Source of the DNA: Caulifigura coniformis
GTDB lineage: Bacteria > Planctomycetota > Planctomycetia > Planctomycetales > Planctomycetaceae
NCBI RefSeq assembly: GCF_007745175.1
Contig: NZ_CP036271.1
Span: 4,786,314 to 4,850,313, forward strand
DNA length: 64,000 nt
Reading direction: 5' to 3'
This document shows, in pieces, positions 1 through 9,032 of this stretch. The first letter of the stretch is position 1; every line of letters starts with the position of its first letter. Below the pieces are notes generated by a model, which was not told the DNA's origin, did not search any database, and saw nothing but the letters and a program-made list of their open reading frames with translations. The translations under genes and the position numbers were made by a program.

Positions 1-287
1 GGCCGATCCAGGTCCCCGACGTGCTTCGCGCGGTGTCGATCAGTCGCCGCAGCCTGGAGCGAAAAGTCTGGGACGCCGTTGGCATCACATTGGGAGCGGT
101 GCTTCGTCGCAGTCGCCTCGACCGCGCCAAGCAGCTCCTGGTCGAAAGCGATCTTCCGATCACGGCCGTCTCACGCCGGACGGGCTATACCGATTTGAGA
201 CACATTGAATTGGCTTTCCGGCAATCGCTGGGCGTGACTCCCAGCGCGTTCCGCAGGAATGCGAATGGCATCAGCCCGCAAACCTGA
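1..287 (+). CDS. AraC/XylR-family regulator, C-terminal part (cut by window edge)
   Basis: Only the C-terminal DNA-binding part is present; the reading frame is open to the window edge, with the first full codon at base 3. It shows the two helix-turn-helix units of the AraC family: SRRSLERK in the first recognition helix, and the ITAVSRRTGYTDLRHIELAFRQ block with the closing GVTPSAFRR in the second (described in pieces here). This spacing is typical of XylR-like sugar regulators, in which the lost N-terminal part is a periplasmic-binding-type sensor. It is convergent with the sulfatase, with a single base between the two stop codons. The target sugar and operon cannot be read here. Confidence 0.85.
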   Translation, partial: PIQVPDVLRAVSISRRSLERKVWDAVGITLGAVLRRSRLDRAKQLLVESDLPITAVSRRTGYTDLRHIELAFRQSLGVTPSAFRRNANGISPQT

Positions 288-288
288 C

Positions 289-1863
289 TCATTTCGGAGT
301 CGGCCTGTAGGCCGGATTCGGCTGGGGAAGCACGGCTCCCGTGTCCTCTAGGAACTGTTCGAGTTGTGCGTCGAGATCACGCACTTCTTCGGGTTCCGAC
401 GCGGCCAGGTTCTTTGATTCGCCGATGTCACCTGAGAGATCGTAGAGCTCGAACCGTTCTTCCGGAGCGGCGCCGAACCAGCGAATCAGCTTGCGATTGC
501 CCCTGCGAACCCAGGCTCCCCCGGCATTGCCGGGCCCGCCAAAATGCGGGAAGTAGTTGAAGAAGGCGACTCGGTCGAGCGTTCCGCCACCCTGCAGGAC
601 ATTAGCATAACTGATCCCGTCCATGGCCTGACTCGTCGGTTTGTCGAGGCCCGCGAGAGCCAGCAGTGTCGGATATAAGTCAATGTGACCCACGACGGAT
701 GCGTTGGTCGTACCCGACGTGATCTTTCCTGGCCATGACCACATGAGAGGAACACGGGTGCCCCCCTCATAGAGTGATGCTTTGCCTTCACGGAGCGGAG
801 CGTTGTTGGTCGGTGGGTTCTTGCCGGCCCATTGCTCCCAGGTGGCCAACGGCGGCACCGTCGCCTTGCGCTGTTGAAACCCCTGATCCGCCGGAGTGTT
901 GCTGACGACGTTCCCGCCATTGTCGGAATTGAACACGATGATCGTGTTCCCGGAGAGACCCCTTCGCTCCACGGCGGTGAGGACCTTTCCGAAGCATTCA
1001 TCGACACTCCGCAGCATCGACGCCATGATTGGGTTCTGCTGACGCCCCGATGGGTCCACCTTCGAAGCGAAGCCCTTCGTGTACTCTTCCTTGTGGCCCC
1101 AGGGACCATGGACGCCGTAGCTCCAGAGATTCAGGAAAAACGGCTTCTCCGAATCGGTTTCGATGAACCGGATCGCCTCATCGGCCAGCCGGTCGACGAT
1201 GTATTCCCCCTTCGGCCCGTCGGTGATTGTCCCGACGCGTCGACCCTGGCTCGGGGCTCCGCTGGGGTGGACCCCATAGGGAGAGAAGTAGAACCCCGGC
1301 GGTCCGGGATCAGGATGACAGTGAAACGCCACCTCGAATCCCTGGCGTTCCGGCCAGTGCGGCCGTATCAGCCCCAGATGCCACTTGCCGACGTGTGCCG
1401 TTCGATAACCCGCGTCCCGTAGGGCCTCCGCCAGCGTATATTCCTCGGGATCGAGATAATTCTTGCTGGCCGGCGTTCGCATCCGCTGATTGGGAGGAGC
1501 GGCGGCGGGAAGGATCTCAAAGCCTGCGCCCTGCGGAGAAATATGCCCCGTCGCCGAGGTGATTCCGTGCCGTGCCGCATGTTTGCCTGTCAGAATGCAG
1601 CCCCTGGTCGGTGAACAGAGCGGCTGGGCGTAGGCATCAGTAAATCGCATTGCCTTCTTGGCAAAGGCATCGATATTCGGCGTTTCGTAATAGGTCGAGC
1701 CATAAGCACCGCAGTCCGACCATCCCATGTCATCGACCAGGAACAGAATGATGTTCGGTCGCGACGGACGCGCGGACTCTGCTGCTTCGACTTCGTCACA
1801 CAACAGTGCAATGGCGCTCACCAGGATGATGGAGAGACCGCTCAAAGACCTTCCAGAACGCAT
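289..1863 (-). CDS. secreted formylglycine-dependent sulfatase
   Basis: Family S1-type sulfatase of 524 aa, expected to hydrolyse sulfate esters outside the cytoplasm. The sulfatase signature CSPTRG has its Cys at about residue 83; in this family that Cys is oxidised to formylglycine. The metal-binding DD pair is near residues 44-45, and the later HVGKWHLG and SDNGG motifs fit. A hydrophobic signal segment covers residues 8-28. I chose the ATG at 1863 because GAGGAA sits 6 bases upstream; an upstream extension to 1914 is Arg-rich and unlike a secreted N-terminus. The substrate is not readable; nearby secreted hydrolase-type genes suggest a sulfated polysaccharide. Confidence 0.9.
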   Translation of the reverse strand: MRSGRSLSGLSIILVSAIALLCDEVEAAESARPSRPNIILFLVDDMGWSDCGAYGSTYYETPNIDAFAKKAMRFTDAYAQPLCSPTRGCILTGKHAARHGITSATGHISPQGAGFEILPAAAPPNQRMRTPASKNYLDPEEYTLAEALRDAGYRTAHVGKWHLGLIRPHWPERQGFEVAFHCHPDPGPPGFYFSPYGVHPSGAPSQGRRVGTITDGPKGEYIVDRLADEAIRFIETDSEKPFFLNLWSYGVHGPWGHKEEYTKGFASKVDPSGRQQNPIMASMLRSVDECFGKVLTAVERRGLSGNTIIVFNSDNGGNVVSNTPADQGFQQRKATVPPLATWEQWAGKNPPTNNAPLREGKASLYEGGTRVPLMWSWPGKITSGTTNASVVGHIDLYPTLLALAGLDKPTSQAMDGISYANVLQGGGTLDRVAFFNYFPHFGGPGNAGGAWVRRGNRKLIRWFGAAPEERFELYDLSGDIGESKNLAASEPEEVRDLDAQLEQFLEDTGAVLPQPNPAYRPTPK

Positions 1864-1981
1864 GTCGTTTCCTCGGGGAATGAAACGTTCTGCACGGCAA
1901 CGGCCGGGGCTCAACGGATGTTGAGGACAATGCCACGGCCTTCATCGAACGTGCAGTATGGTTGACTGAAGCGGGGTGGAA

Positions 1982-3232
1982 CTACTTCAGAACCCTCTGC
2001 CACAAGGTCCACCGCTGACCATCGTCGCTTTCAAGATAGACAACCCGCGTCTTGCCTCCACACCGTGCAAGCCGGGGATGACCCGCCGCGCGTGACGTCA
2101 AATTCACTGCTCCAGCGGGAGACAACGCGGCTCCCGTGCTCCAGACGCCTGTTTCCGCATCGGCGCGATAAAGTTTCGCGACATTGAGGGGTGATGAGGA
2201 TCCGCGGCCTGGGCCTTCTCGATGCCCGGTGGCCAACCAGACTGCTCCGTCATCTTCGAGCAGCAGATCGGTGTAGGTCTCAGTGGTGTCCGGGCCTCCA
2301 TCAAAGACCATTGCCAATTCGTCCCGCTCGTCCCGATTGTTGAGGTACAGAACCCGCGGCTTCTGATCGACGATTCGTTGCATGGCGACATGCACCACGC
2401 CGTCCCGTCCCACTGCCGTTGACAGCGACCAATCCGCCATCAGCTTGCTTTCCCAGCGATCGTGCGCAATCCACTCGCCGGTCGGTTTACGGATTCGTCG
2501 CTCGATTCCGTGCGACATGTTGCTGTTGGTCACCTGAAAAATGTGGATGTTCCCTTGTTCGTCGACGAACAGATCCCCGTATTTCGAGAATCCAACTTGG
2601 CGCTGGTCCCGCCACAATTCGACAGGATCGAACGCTGGATTCCCGTCCTTCCGATGGGCGTAACCCATGCGGAATCCATCGCGTTTGTCCCCCCCTCGCA
2701 GGATCGACCAGTAAACGACGTGGACGTTGTCGCCGCCGTCCAGAGCGATCCTCGGCGCCAGAAAAGTCGCCGGCCGATCGCCTTCGGACGCCGAAATGTC
2801 GGTCGCTTCGCTGAGTTGCCCGTCGCCAAGGCTTCGATGCTCAATGCGCCCATCGTGATCCGGCGACTTATAGACGACATGCAGATTTCCCCGTTGATCC
2901 ACGGCGGCATCGGGTGATTCTCCCCGCACCAGTTCCTTGAGCGGCGACCACGTGTCGCCGCCATCGGCAGACCGGGAATGAAACAGCGTTGAGCGATCAC
3001 CAACGATGAGATGGAGTTCGTTGCGAAGGCGATCCGCGGCAACGGAAAAGCAGCCCCCGGGAGATCCGGTCCAGTCGAGCAGCCGCTGCGGCGCGGGCAG
3101 GGGGAGACTGTCCCGCGACGCCGTGAGCGAACTCTGACTCTGAGCCAGGCAGTCCTGATCGAAGTTGCCACCGACCGCCAATGTGATCGTGCACAACCAC
3201 AACCTCGTCCAAAGATTCTTGCGATGTGCCAT
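1982..3232 (-). CDS. secreted BNR/sialidase-fold beta-propeller protein
   Basis: 416-aa exported protein with a hydrophobic leader (about residues 8-31). The body has repeated blade-like segments, including an Asp-box type SADGGDTWSPL near residue 90, and many short strands with DxxGNxHVV patterns (DQRGNLHVVY, GGDNVHVVYW, DEQGNIHIF). Such proteins are annotated as exo-sialidase-like, but the full set of catalytic Arg, Glu and Tyr cannot be confirmed by eye, so carbohydrate binding without hydrolysis is possible. It lies between two sulfatases on the same strand. The ATG at 3232 has GGTGGA about 10 bases upstream; a GTG at 3247 is the alternative. Confidence 0.7.
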   Translation of the reverse strand: MAHRKNLWTRLWLCTITLAVGGNFDQDCLAQSQSSLTASRDSLPLPAPQRLLDWTGSPGGCFSVAADRLRNELHLIVGDRSTLFHSRSADGGDTWSPLKELVRGESPDAAVDQRGNLHVVYKSPDHDGRIEHRSLGDGQLSEATDISASEGDRPATFLAPRIALDGGDNVHVVYWSILRGGDKRDGFRMGYAHRKDGNPAFDPVELWRDQRQVGFSKYGDLFVDEQGNIHIFQVTNSNMSHGIERRIRKPTGEWIAHDRWESKLMADWSLSTAVGRDGVVHVAMQRIVDQKPRVLYLNNRDERDELAMVFDGGPDTTETYTDLLLEDDGAVWLATGHREGPGRGSSSPLNVAKLYRADAETGVWSTGAALSPAGAVNLTSRAAGHPRLARCGGKTRVVYLESDDGQRWTLWQRVLK

Positions 3233-3270
3233 TAGAATTGTTTCCACCCGGAGGGACTCACTTCTCGGAC

Positions 3271-4791
3271 CTATTCACGACGTTCGACGGTTATGACGAG
3301 ATGAGCTGTTGCCGTTTCGCCGCGACGATTGCTTCGTTGGACGCGAGCGACATACGTGCCCTCCCGCGCGTAGCGATGAGTCGTCACGGCGTAGCCATCC
3401 TTCGCCAACAACTTGACAGCCCCGTCGGACCGAACTTCCACTGGCGGCGAGCCGTCACCGAAGTCCCACACCTCTGAGCCATCGGTGGTTCGAAACGTGC
3501 GGACTTTGAACGTGACGTCGTCGCCCGGACGAATCCCGAGCGTTGGAGAACAGGCGGCGTGAATGGCGGGAGGCAGTTCGTCCGGATGGTGCGGGTCAAG
3601 CACCTGGACGACAGCAAAGTCGATCGACTCGTGACCAGCGGTATCAGCGACTCGCACGACTTCGCTGTAGGTTCCGGGCCGACTGTAGGTTCGTTCGACA
3701 CGCCCGCCCGTGGCCGTTGAACCATCGGTGAACCGCCACGAGCAGCGGTCGATGGTTCCTGTCGAACTCCAGGATTGCGACGCATCGAGTTCGATCGACT
3801 GGCCGACTGCGGCGAGCCGATGCGGCCTCGCGACGGCAATGACCGGCGGCGCATACTCGCGCCGATACGCCTCCCAGACGTAGGCATAGGCGTCGTGGAT
3901 TCCCCAGTTGCCAGAGGGTTGCCTCGTGGTGACGTCGAAGTGGAGGTGTGACCATCCGCCGCTGCCTCCTTCCTTGCCCAGCAGTCCCAGCCGCTGTCCC
4001 TGCTGCACCCGCTGACCGGCCCGGACATCAATCGTCTTGAGGTGGCTGTATCGGTAGTACCAGCCGCGTTCATCCACAATGTAAATGACGTCATAACGGC
4101 GGCGGGCGGGCGAATCGGCATGATCCGGAAGCGTGTCGCCTGCCGCACTGACGACCAGTCCGTCGGTCGCCGCCACAACCTCGACCATGCCTTCGGCCCC
4201 GCCGAAATCGAGCCCGTAGTGGTAATAGATCTCCTGCCCGCCAATCCGCTCGTCGCCGTTCACGAACGTCGGCTCGTTGCTCATGTGGGTGTCGCTGGCG
4301 AACCATCGCTGTCGCAGGGGATATCGGAAGGTTCCAGGCGACATCCAGGCCGAGCCCACGGGCCATAACCGAAGCCTCACGTCCTTGCGCAGACCCCAGG
4401 CATTGGCTTTCCCGGCGGTGACCGTCCCGTTTCGGGCGTTCAGCGTGTATCCCCGTGTGACTGGACAATCAATCTGAACTCCGCCGAGAGCGAGGGGAAG
4501 GCGATAGGGGCCGGACTTCAACTCAAAGGTTTGTCCGCTGATTTCCACGGTCACAACCGACTCACGCACGGCGTCGCGAAGCCCGTCGCGAGTCTCATTG
4601 AGCGCCACAAGCTTGATGCTCACCGCAGCTCCATCAGCGAGCGCGACCGTTTGCGATTCACCGATGTTGAGGTCGACTGTCCTGACGATGCCTTCTCGTG
4701 GCACAGCTCGGTCGCCGGAATCTTGTCCGTGAATCCGCATCGGGCGGCACAGGATCACGATGGCCAGCATTGCGACTCGGATCAATTGCAT
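3271..4791 (-). CDS. secreted M23-family metallopeptidase with two PKD-like domains
   Basis: 506 aa with a short signal segment (residues 1-22). A beta-rich N-terminal region is followed by an M23/LytM domain at about 185-300. Its zinc ligands are visible as HYGLD (H191, D195) and HLH (H282, H284), giving the HxxxD plus HxH pattern of peptidoglycan endopeptidases. Two PKD-type domains follow (about 318-395 and 410-500), marked by WRFTDGS and WDFGDGS. PKD domains usually mediate binding to proteins or polysaccharides. The gene lies in the same direction as the flanking propeller and sulfatase genes. Its target could be cell-wall peptide or an extracellular protein. Confidence 0.83.
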   Translation of the reverse strand: MQLIRVAMLAIVILCRPMRIHGQDSGDRAVPREGIVRTVDLNIGESQTVALADGAAVSIKLVALNETRDGLRDAVRESVVTVEISGQTFELKSGPYRLPLALGGVQIDCPVTRGYTLNARNGTVTAGKANAWGLRKDVRLRLWPVGSAWMSPGTFRYPLRQRWFASDTHMSNEPTFVNGDERIGGQEIYYHYGLDFGGAEGMVEVVAATDGLVVSAAGDTLPDHADSPARRRYDVIYIVDERGWYYRYSHLKTIDVRAGQRVQQGQRLGLLGKEGGSGGWSHLHFDVTTRQPSGNWGIHDAYAYVWEAYRREYAPPVIAVARPHRLAAVGQSIELDASQSWSSTGTIDRCSWRFTDGSTATGGRVERTYSRPGTYSEVVRVADTAGHESIDFAVVQVLDPHHPDELPPAIHAACSPTLGIRPGDDVTFKVRTFRTTDGSEVWDFGDGSPPVEVRSDGAVKLLAKDGYAVTTHRYAREGTYVARVQRSNRRGETATAHLVITVERRE

Positions 4792-4943
4792 CGGCTTCCC
4801 ATCACACCTGACTCGGATTGGGCGATCGCGCCCGGTTCATCGCCGCATCGCGGAAGAGATGATTTGCGCCCGGTGCGTCGGATCGACCTCGCGGGCTGCC
4901 GTTGCGACGCGCCGCAATTCGTGATTCGGCCGGGCAATCGCGG

Positions 4944-6371
4944 TCAGTTGACGACTTTCCACGCCTCCGGCGCCTTTGCGGCGTCGCTGTACGGGGGCCG
5001 AGATGGGGCATAGATCGGATTCGATGACGGCATCTGTGCACCGACCTCCCGGCGCCAGTCATCGAGTCTCCATTTCAGGGCCTTTGCCCGGTCGGGATTC
5101 TGCGAAACCAGGTTGTGCAGTTCCCCTGGATCCTCAGTGACTCGGTACAGTTCCAATGAGCCGTCCTCGTATGACTCGATCAGTTTGAACTCTCCCTGCC
5201 GGATCGCACCGGACGGTCGGCCCCCCTGATTGCTGTAGTGCGGGTAGTGCCAGAAGAGCGCGTCGCGCTGGAGCGTGCCCGTTTGCCGAAGCAACGAAAC
5301 CAGTGACTCACCGTCAAGCTGCTGTCCTGTCGGCACAGGCTTTTGAACGACTTCCATGAACGTCGGATAGAAGTCGACGGTGGAAACCGGCACGTCGCAC
5401 GTCGAGCCCGCGCGGACCTGGCCTGGCCACCGGACGATGAGGGGAACGCGAATTCCCCCCTCGTGCAAATAGCCCTTGCCCTCCCTCAGCGGCAGATTCG
5501 ACGTCGCCGGCGTGTTGGCGCCCTCCTTGACCGACAGCCCGCCATTGTCGGAACAGAAGATCACGATGGTGTTCGTCGCCAGATCGAGTTGATCGAGTTC
5601 GCTGACGATTCGTCCGACGCCGGCATCGACCGTCTCAACCATCGCTGCGTAGATGGGATTGTTCTGCGGATCATCGGCGCGGACACGTTGACGGTGCCTG
5701 TCGATCTGATCCGGTTTCGCTTCGAGCGGGATGTGGACGCTGTTGTGAGCGAGATAAACAAAAAAAGGTCGATCCTTGTTGAGCCGGATAAACTCCAGGG
5801 CGCGATCCGTCAGCCCGGCCACTCCCTTGTCCTGCTGACTGACGACACGCGAGACCGTTTCATCGAAGCCCTGTCGATCGGGCTGCGTGTTCGCAGTCAG
5901 CTCTTTGTCACCGCCGCGCGATTCGAGGTGCCATTTCCCGATGCAGGCCGACTTGTAACCGGCCGATTGCAACGCCTCGGCGAGCGTCACTTCGTCGGAG
6001 GCCATGTAGGGTTGCCATTCGACGGGAAGGAGCGGCGAGTTGTCCGGCCAGCGGTGCCCCGCGATGTAGTTCGTCAGACGCCCACGGGCCGGGTACTTGC
6101 CCGAGATGATGCTGTACCGCGTCGGAGAACAGACCGGGCACGCCGCATAGGCATTCGTGAAACGCATGCCTTCCGACGCCAGCCGATCAATGTTTGGCGT
6201 TTGAAAGAACCGACTTCCATTACAGGAAATGTCTCGAAATCCCATGTCGTCCACGAGGATGAACACGAAGTTCGGACGAGGGTGGTCAGCTGCGGGGAGC
6301 AACGTAGGTGTGCTCGCCAAAACACCGGCGAACACCCCGAGCATGTCAAGGATCTTGACGCGCAGGTTCAC
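4944..6371 (-). CDS. secreted formylglycine-dependent sulfatase (second copy)
   Basis: 475-aa S1-type sulfatase. The metal pair is at about residues 41-42 (VDDMG). The formylglycine signature CSPTRY has its Cys near residue 81, and IGKWHLE and CSDNGG occur later. It differs from the sulfatase at 289-1863 in length and signature context, so it is a paralogue rather than a recent duplicate. A hydrophobic leader (about residues 8-27) indicates export. The start is uncertain: the GTG at 6371 gives a full leader, ATG at 6344 is an alternative, and an in-frame ATG at 6470 would add an unlikely polar extension. Confidence 0.88.
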   Translation of the reverse strand: MNLRVKILDMLGVFAGVLASTPTLLPAADHPRPNFVFILVDDMGFRDISCNGSRFFQTPNIDRLASEGMRFTNAYAACPVCSPTRYSIISGKYPARGRLTNYIAGHRWPDNSPLLPVEWQPYMASDEVTLAEALQSAGYKSACIGKWHLESRGGDKELTANTQPDRQGFDETVSRVVSQQDKGVAGLTDRALEFIRLNKDRPFFVYLAHNSVHIPLEAKPDQIDRHRQRVRADDPQNNPIYAAMVETVDAGVGRIVSELDQLDLATNTIVIFCSDNGGLSVKEGANTPATSNLPLREGKGYLHEGGIRVPLIVRWPGQVRAGSTCDVPVSTVDFYPTFMEVVQKPVPTGQQLDGESLVSLLRQTGTLQRDALFWHYPHYSNQGGRPSGAIRQGEFKLIESYEDGSLELYRVTEDPGELHNLVSQNPDRAKALKWRLDDWRREVGAQMPSSNPIYAPSRPPYSDAAKAPEAWKVVN

Positions 6372-7058
6372 TTTGCCATTACCCAAAATCCAGGCCAACG
6401 TTGATGCTCCGGTCAGGTTGCGGTACCCAGGAGCAATCGTCGAGCAGCATCGCCCCTTCATCGGATGCAATCTTCACGATTCGGACTCACTCGCGAAATG
6501 CCGCTGAACGACTCTTCGTGCTTCCGCGTCAGCAACTGACCGAAGTCAACAGCAACAAACTTGTTGGACGCAGTCCACGAAGCATGAAAACAAATCGTGC
6601 GGCGAGTTATGCAGAACTTTGCAAATCGTGCGAAGAATTCTGCCAGCCCGGAAAGTTGGCGTTAGGACGAGACACGTTGGCCGCTCGTCGGCACCAGCCG
6701 ACTCAGTCGTCGACGATGCCGTCCACGTTACGCTCCATCCACAGGCTCAGTCGGAGTCAACAGACTGGCAAGTTGCGGTGTCAGAGATTCCCGCGCCCTG
6801 ATTGAAGCCCATTGCCCATTCCAACCCAACGGAAATCACGTCGCGGTTGCGAGTCACGGTGAGGTCAACAAGTGTCTGTACTCCAGACATTCGCCGAGAA
6901 GCGACGACCGGCCCTCGACATGGGGACAGATCGCGCATTCATCCCACGTCGACTACTCCAATCGCAGCTGAGTCACACTTGATCCCCTTGCACTCTTCCG
7001 ATGATTGCGAACGCAGACAAGGAATTGCTACCGGCCCATCCCTGTAGTCAAGGCGTGA
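6372..7058. other. 687-base stretch without a recognisable gene
   Basis: It separates the sulfatase start from the Dyp-peroxidase stop, both on the minus strand, so it probably holds the sulfatase promoter. Short open frames on both strands have no recognisable protein. The motif CAAATCGTGCG occurs twice, near 6592 and 6621. No tRNA-like or terminator-like fold was recognised. Confidence 0.5.
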
Positions 7059-8018
7059 CTACGACGGGTCGGCAGTCACGCCGTCCAGGAACGTGGCTGA
7101 CGGTACGAAGAAGAGTCCGCCCGTGACGGCCCGGCTGAAATCCAGCAGCCGGTCGTAGTTGCCTGGCGGCTTGCCGACGAACATGTTCTCAATCATCTGC
7201 TCAATGGTCCCCGGATTTCGGCTGTACCCGATGAAGTAGGTGCCGGACTCGCCGCCTGCGCTGCCGAAGGGCATGTTGTCACGAATGATTTTGACCTCCT
7301 GGCCGTCCTCGACAATCTTCGTGAGGACGTTGTGAGCGTAGATGGCCTTTTTCTCATCCGCGGTTTCAATGTCCGACAGCTTAGCGCGGCCGATGATCTG
7401 CTCCTGCTTTTCCGTCGACAGCGCGTTCCACGCCGTCAGGTCATGCAGGTACTTTTGTACGACCACATAACTTCCGCCGGCGAAAGGGGGATCCTCGTTT
7501 CCGATGAGGACGGCATCCGTCGCGGCCTGTCCCGTCGGGTTCTCCGTCCCGTCGACGAAGCCCAGCAGGTCACGCGCGTCGAAATACCGAAAGCCGTGGA
7601 CCTCATCGACGACGGAGATCGCCTTGCCGAGCCGGGAGGTGATCTGCGTCGCCAGTTCGTAACAGAGATCAAAGTGCTGGGCACGGATGTGAAACAGAAG
7701 ATCACCCGGCGTGGCGACGGCGTGGCGTCCTGAAGCCTGGATTTCGCGAAAGGGGTGGAGATGCGCCGGTCTCGGCGTGCCGAACAGCCGGGCCCACGCA
7801 TCACTTCCGATTCCCAAGATGCACGACAAACCGGGCTCCACCGCGCGAAATCCCACGGCCCGGACGAGTGAGGAGAGGTCGCCGCACAGCGATCGCACCG
7901 GGGCTCGCGAAGAGTCACCCTCGCGGATGGTTGCGACGAGAAACAGGGCGGCACGCGTCAACGGCGTGTTGACGGCCTGGGGCAGGTTGACCGATTGGGG
8001 AAGGGGGCTGAATGTCAT
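7059..8018 (-). CDS. Dyp-type haem peroxidase
   Basis: 319 aa, close to the length of YfeX/DypB-class peroxidases. The family signature GFVDGTENP is at about residues 152-160; its Asp and the following Asn belong to the distal haem pocket. A later RDNMPFGSAGGESGTYFIGY block matches the conserved C-terminal part, which carries the catalytic distal Arg. No signal peptide is evident, so it should act in the cytoplasm or as encapsulated cargo; no encapsulin gene is nearby. The family oxidises dyes, phenols or porphyrins with hydrogen peroxide. Its neighbours give no specific substrate. Confidence 0.9.
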   Translation of the reverse strand: MTFSPLPQSVNLPQAVNTPLTRAALFLVATIREGDSSRAPVRSLCGDLSSLVRAVGFRAVEPGLSCILGIGSDAWARLFGTPRPAHLHPFREIQASGRHAVATPGDLLFHIRAQHFDLCYELATQITSRLGKAISVVDEVHGFRYFDARDLLGFVDGTENPTGQAATDAVLIGNEDPPFAGGSYVVVQKYLHDLTAWNALSTEKQEQIIGRAKLSDIETADEKKAIYAHNVLTKIVEDGQEVKIIRDNMPFGSAGGESGTYFIGYSRNPGTIEQMIENMFVGKPPGNYDRLLDFSRAVTGGLFFVPSATFLDGVTADPS

Positions 8019-8196
8019 GCGTCATTCCAGCGACGGCACCACGTTCTCTTCGTTGACGATCAGATGCTATCGTGGCAATGGATCTTCACAACGGAGGGGA
8101 TTTCATTGCTGTGTATCGGCGATGGCCGAGTTCATCAGAGCGAGCCCTGTTTGCGTTGACCCACGGCGACCAGCCCCGACAGCGAGGAATTCACAA

Positions 8197-8418
8197 ATGG
8201 CCAGGAAGAACGTCAAACGGTTCAAGGTGGGGGATCACGTTCGCTGGAACTCCGAGGCCGGCTACGTGTCGGGGACGATCATCGTCATTCACACGACCGA
8301 CTTCGACTACAAGGGACACGTCCATCATGCCTCCGAGGACGATCCCCAGTACGAGATCAAGAGCGACAAGACGGACCATATCGCGGCCCACAGGGGCGGC
8401 GTCCTCGACGATGCGTGA
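8197..8418 (+). CDS. DUF2945 / HVA1-family Tudor-like small protein
   Basis: 73 aa; the ATG at 8197 has GAGGAA 9 bases upstream. The KVGDHVRWNSEAG opening, a central SGTI strand, the QYEIKSDKT block and the closing HRGGVL are characteristic of the small hypervirulence-associated (DUF2945) family, predicted to be a single Tudor-like barrel. No enzymatic role is known. It lies 12 bases upstream of the DUF488 gene on the same strand, and these families are often neighbours in bacteria, so a shared transcript is likely. Confidence 0.75.
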   Translation: MARKNVKRFKVGDHVRWNSEAGYVSGTIIVIHTTDFDYKGHVHHASEDDPQYEIKSDKTDHIAAHRGGVLDDA

Positions 8419-8430
8419 CACAGACGCTCC

Positions 8431-8967
8431 GTGACGCTGCCCTTCTTCACCATCGGCCACTCCAATCGCAGCTTCCAGGAATTCGTGGATCTGCTGATCG
8501 AGCCTCGGGTCGAGCGACTCGTCGACATCCGGAAGTTCCCCGGGTCCAGAGCCAATCCGCAATTCAATCAGGACGTTCTGCCGAAAGCCCTGGCGGCGTT
8601 CGACATCTCGTATGAGCACGTGGGCGCGCTTGGCGGCCGGCGTGGAAAAGGCGAACGCCTGCCTCGGGACGTCAACGGGTTCTGGACGAACGAGAGTTTC
8701 CACAACTATGCCGACTACGCACTCTCGCCGGAGTTTCATGCGGGTCTCGAACACCTGATCGAAGAAGGACACCGGAAGCGCTGCGCGATCATGTGTTCAG
8801 AGGCCGTGTGGTGGCGCTGCCATCGGCGGATTGTCACGGACTACCTGATCGCCGCCGGCCAAACTGTTTTCCACATCATGGGGAAAGGCCGTCTCGATCC
8901 CGCGAAACTCACTCCGGGCGCTGCCATCAGGTCGGGCGGAATGGTCGTCTATCCCGCCGTACAGTGA
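8431..8967 (+). CDS. DUF488 family protein
   Basis: 178 aa with a GTG start 12 bases after the DUF2945 stop. Family features are TIGHSNR at the N-terminus, VDIRKFPGS around residue 35, a GRRGKG turn, and the C-terminal CSEAVWWRCHR block with conserved Cys and paired His/Arg. The family is widespread and uncharacterised; the conserved Cys-His-Arg cluster suggests a catalytic or nucleic-acid role, but nothing is established. It probably forms an operon with the preceding gene. Confidence 0.85.
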   Translation: MTLPFFTIGHSNRSFQEFVDLLIEPRVERLVDIRKFPGSRANPQFNQDVLPKALAAFDISYEHVGALGGRRGKGERLPRDVNGFWTNESFHNYADYALSPEFHAGLEHLIEEGHRKRCAIMCSEAVWWRCHRRIVTDYLIAAGQTVFHIMGKGRLDPAKLTPGAAIRSGGMVVYPAVQ

Positions 8968-9032
8968 TCGGACAACTGAAGATCGGTACGTGTCCATTTC
9001 GCAGTCGCAGAACCTCTCGCCGGAACGTGACC

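Noticed and set aside
5343-6404. 353-codon open frame antisense to the second sulfatase
   Set aside because: Shadow of the sulfatase; no motif.
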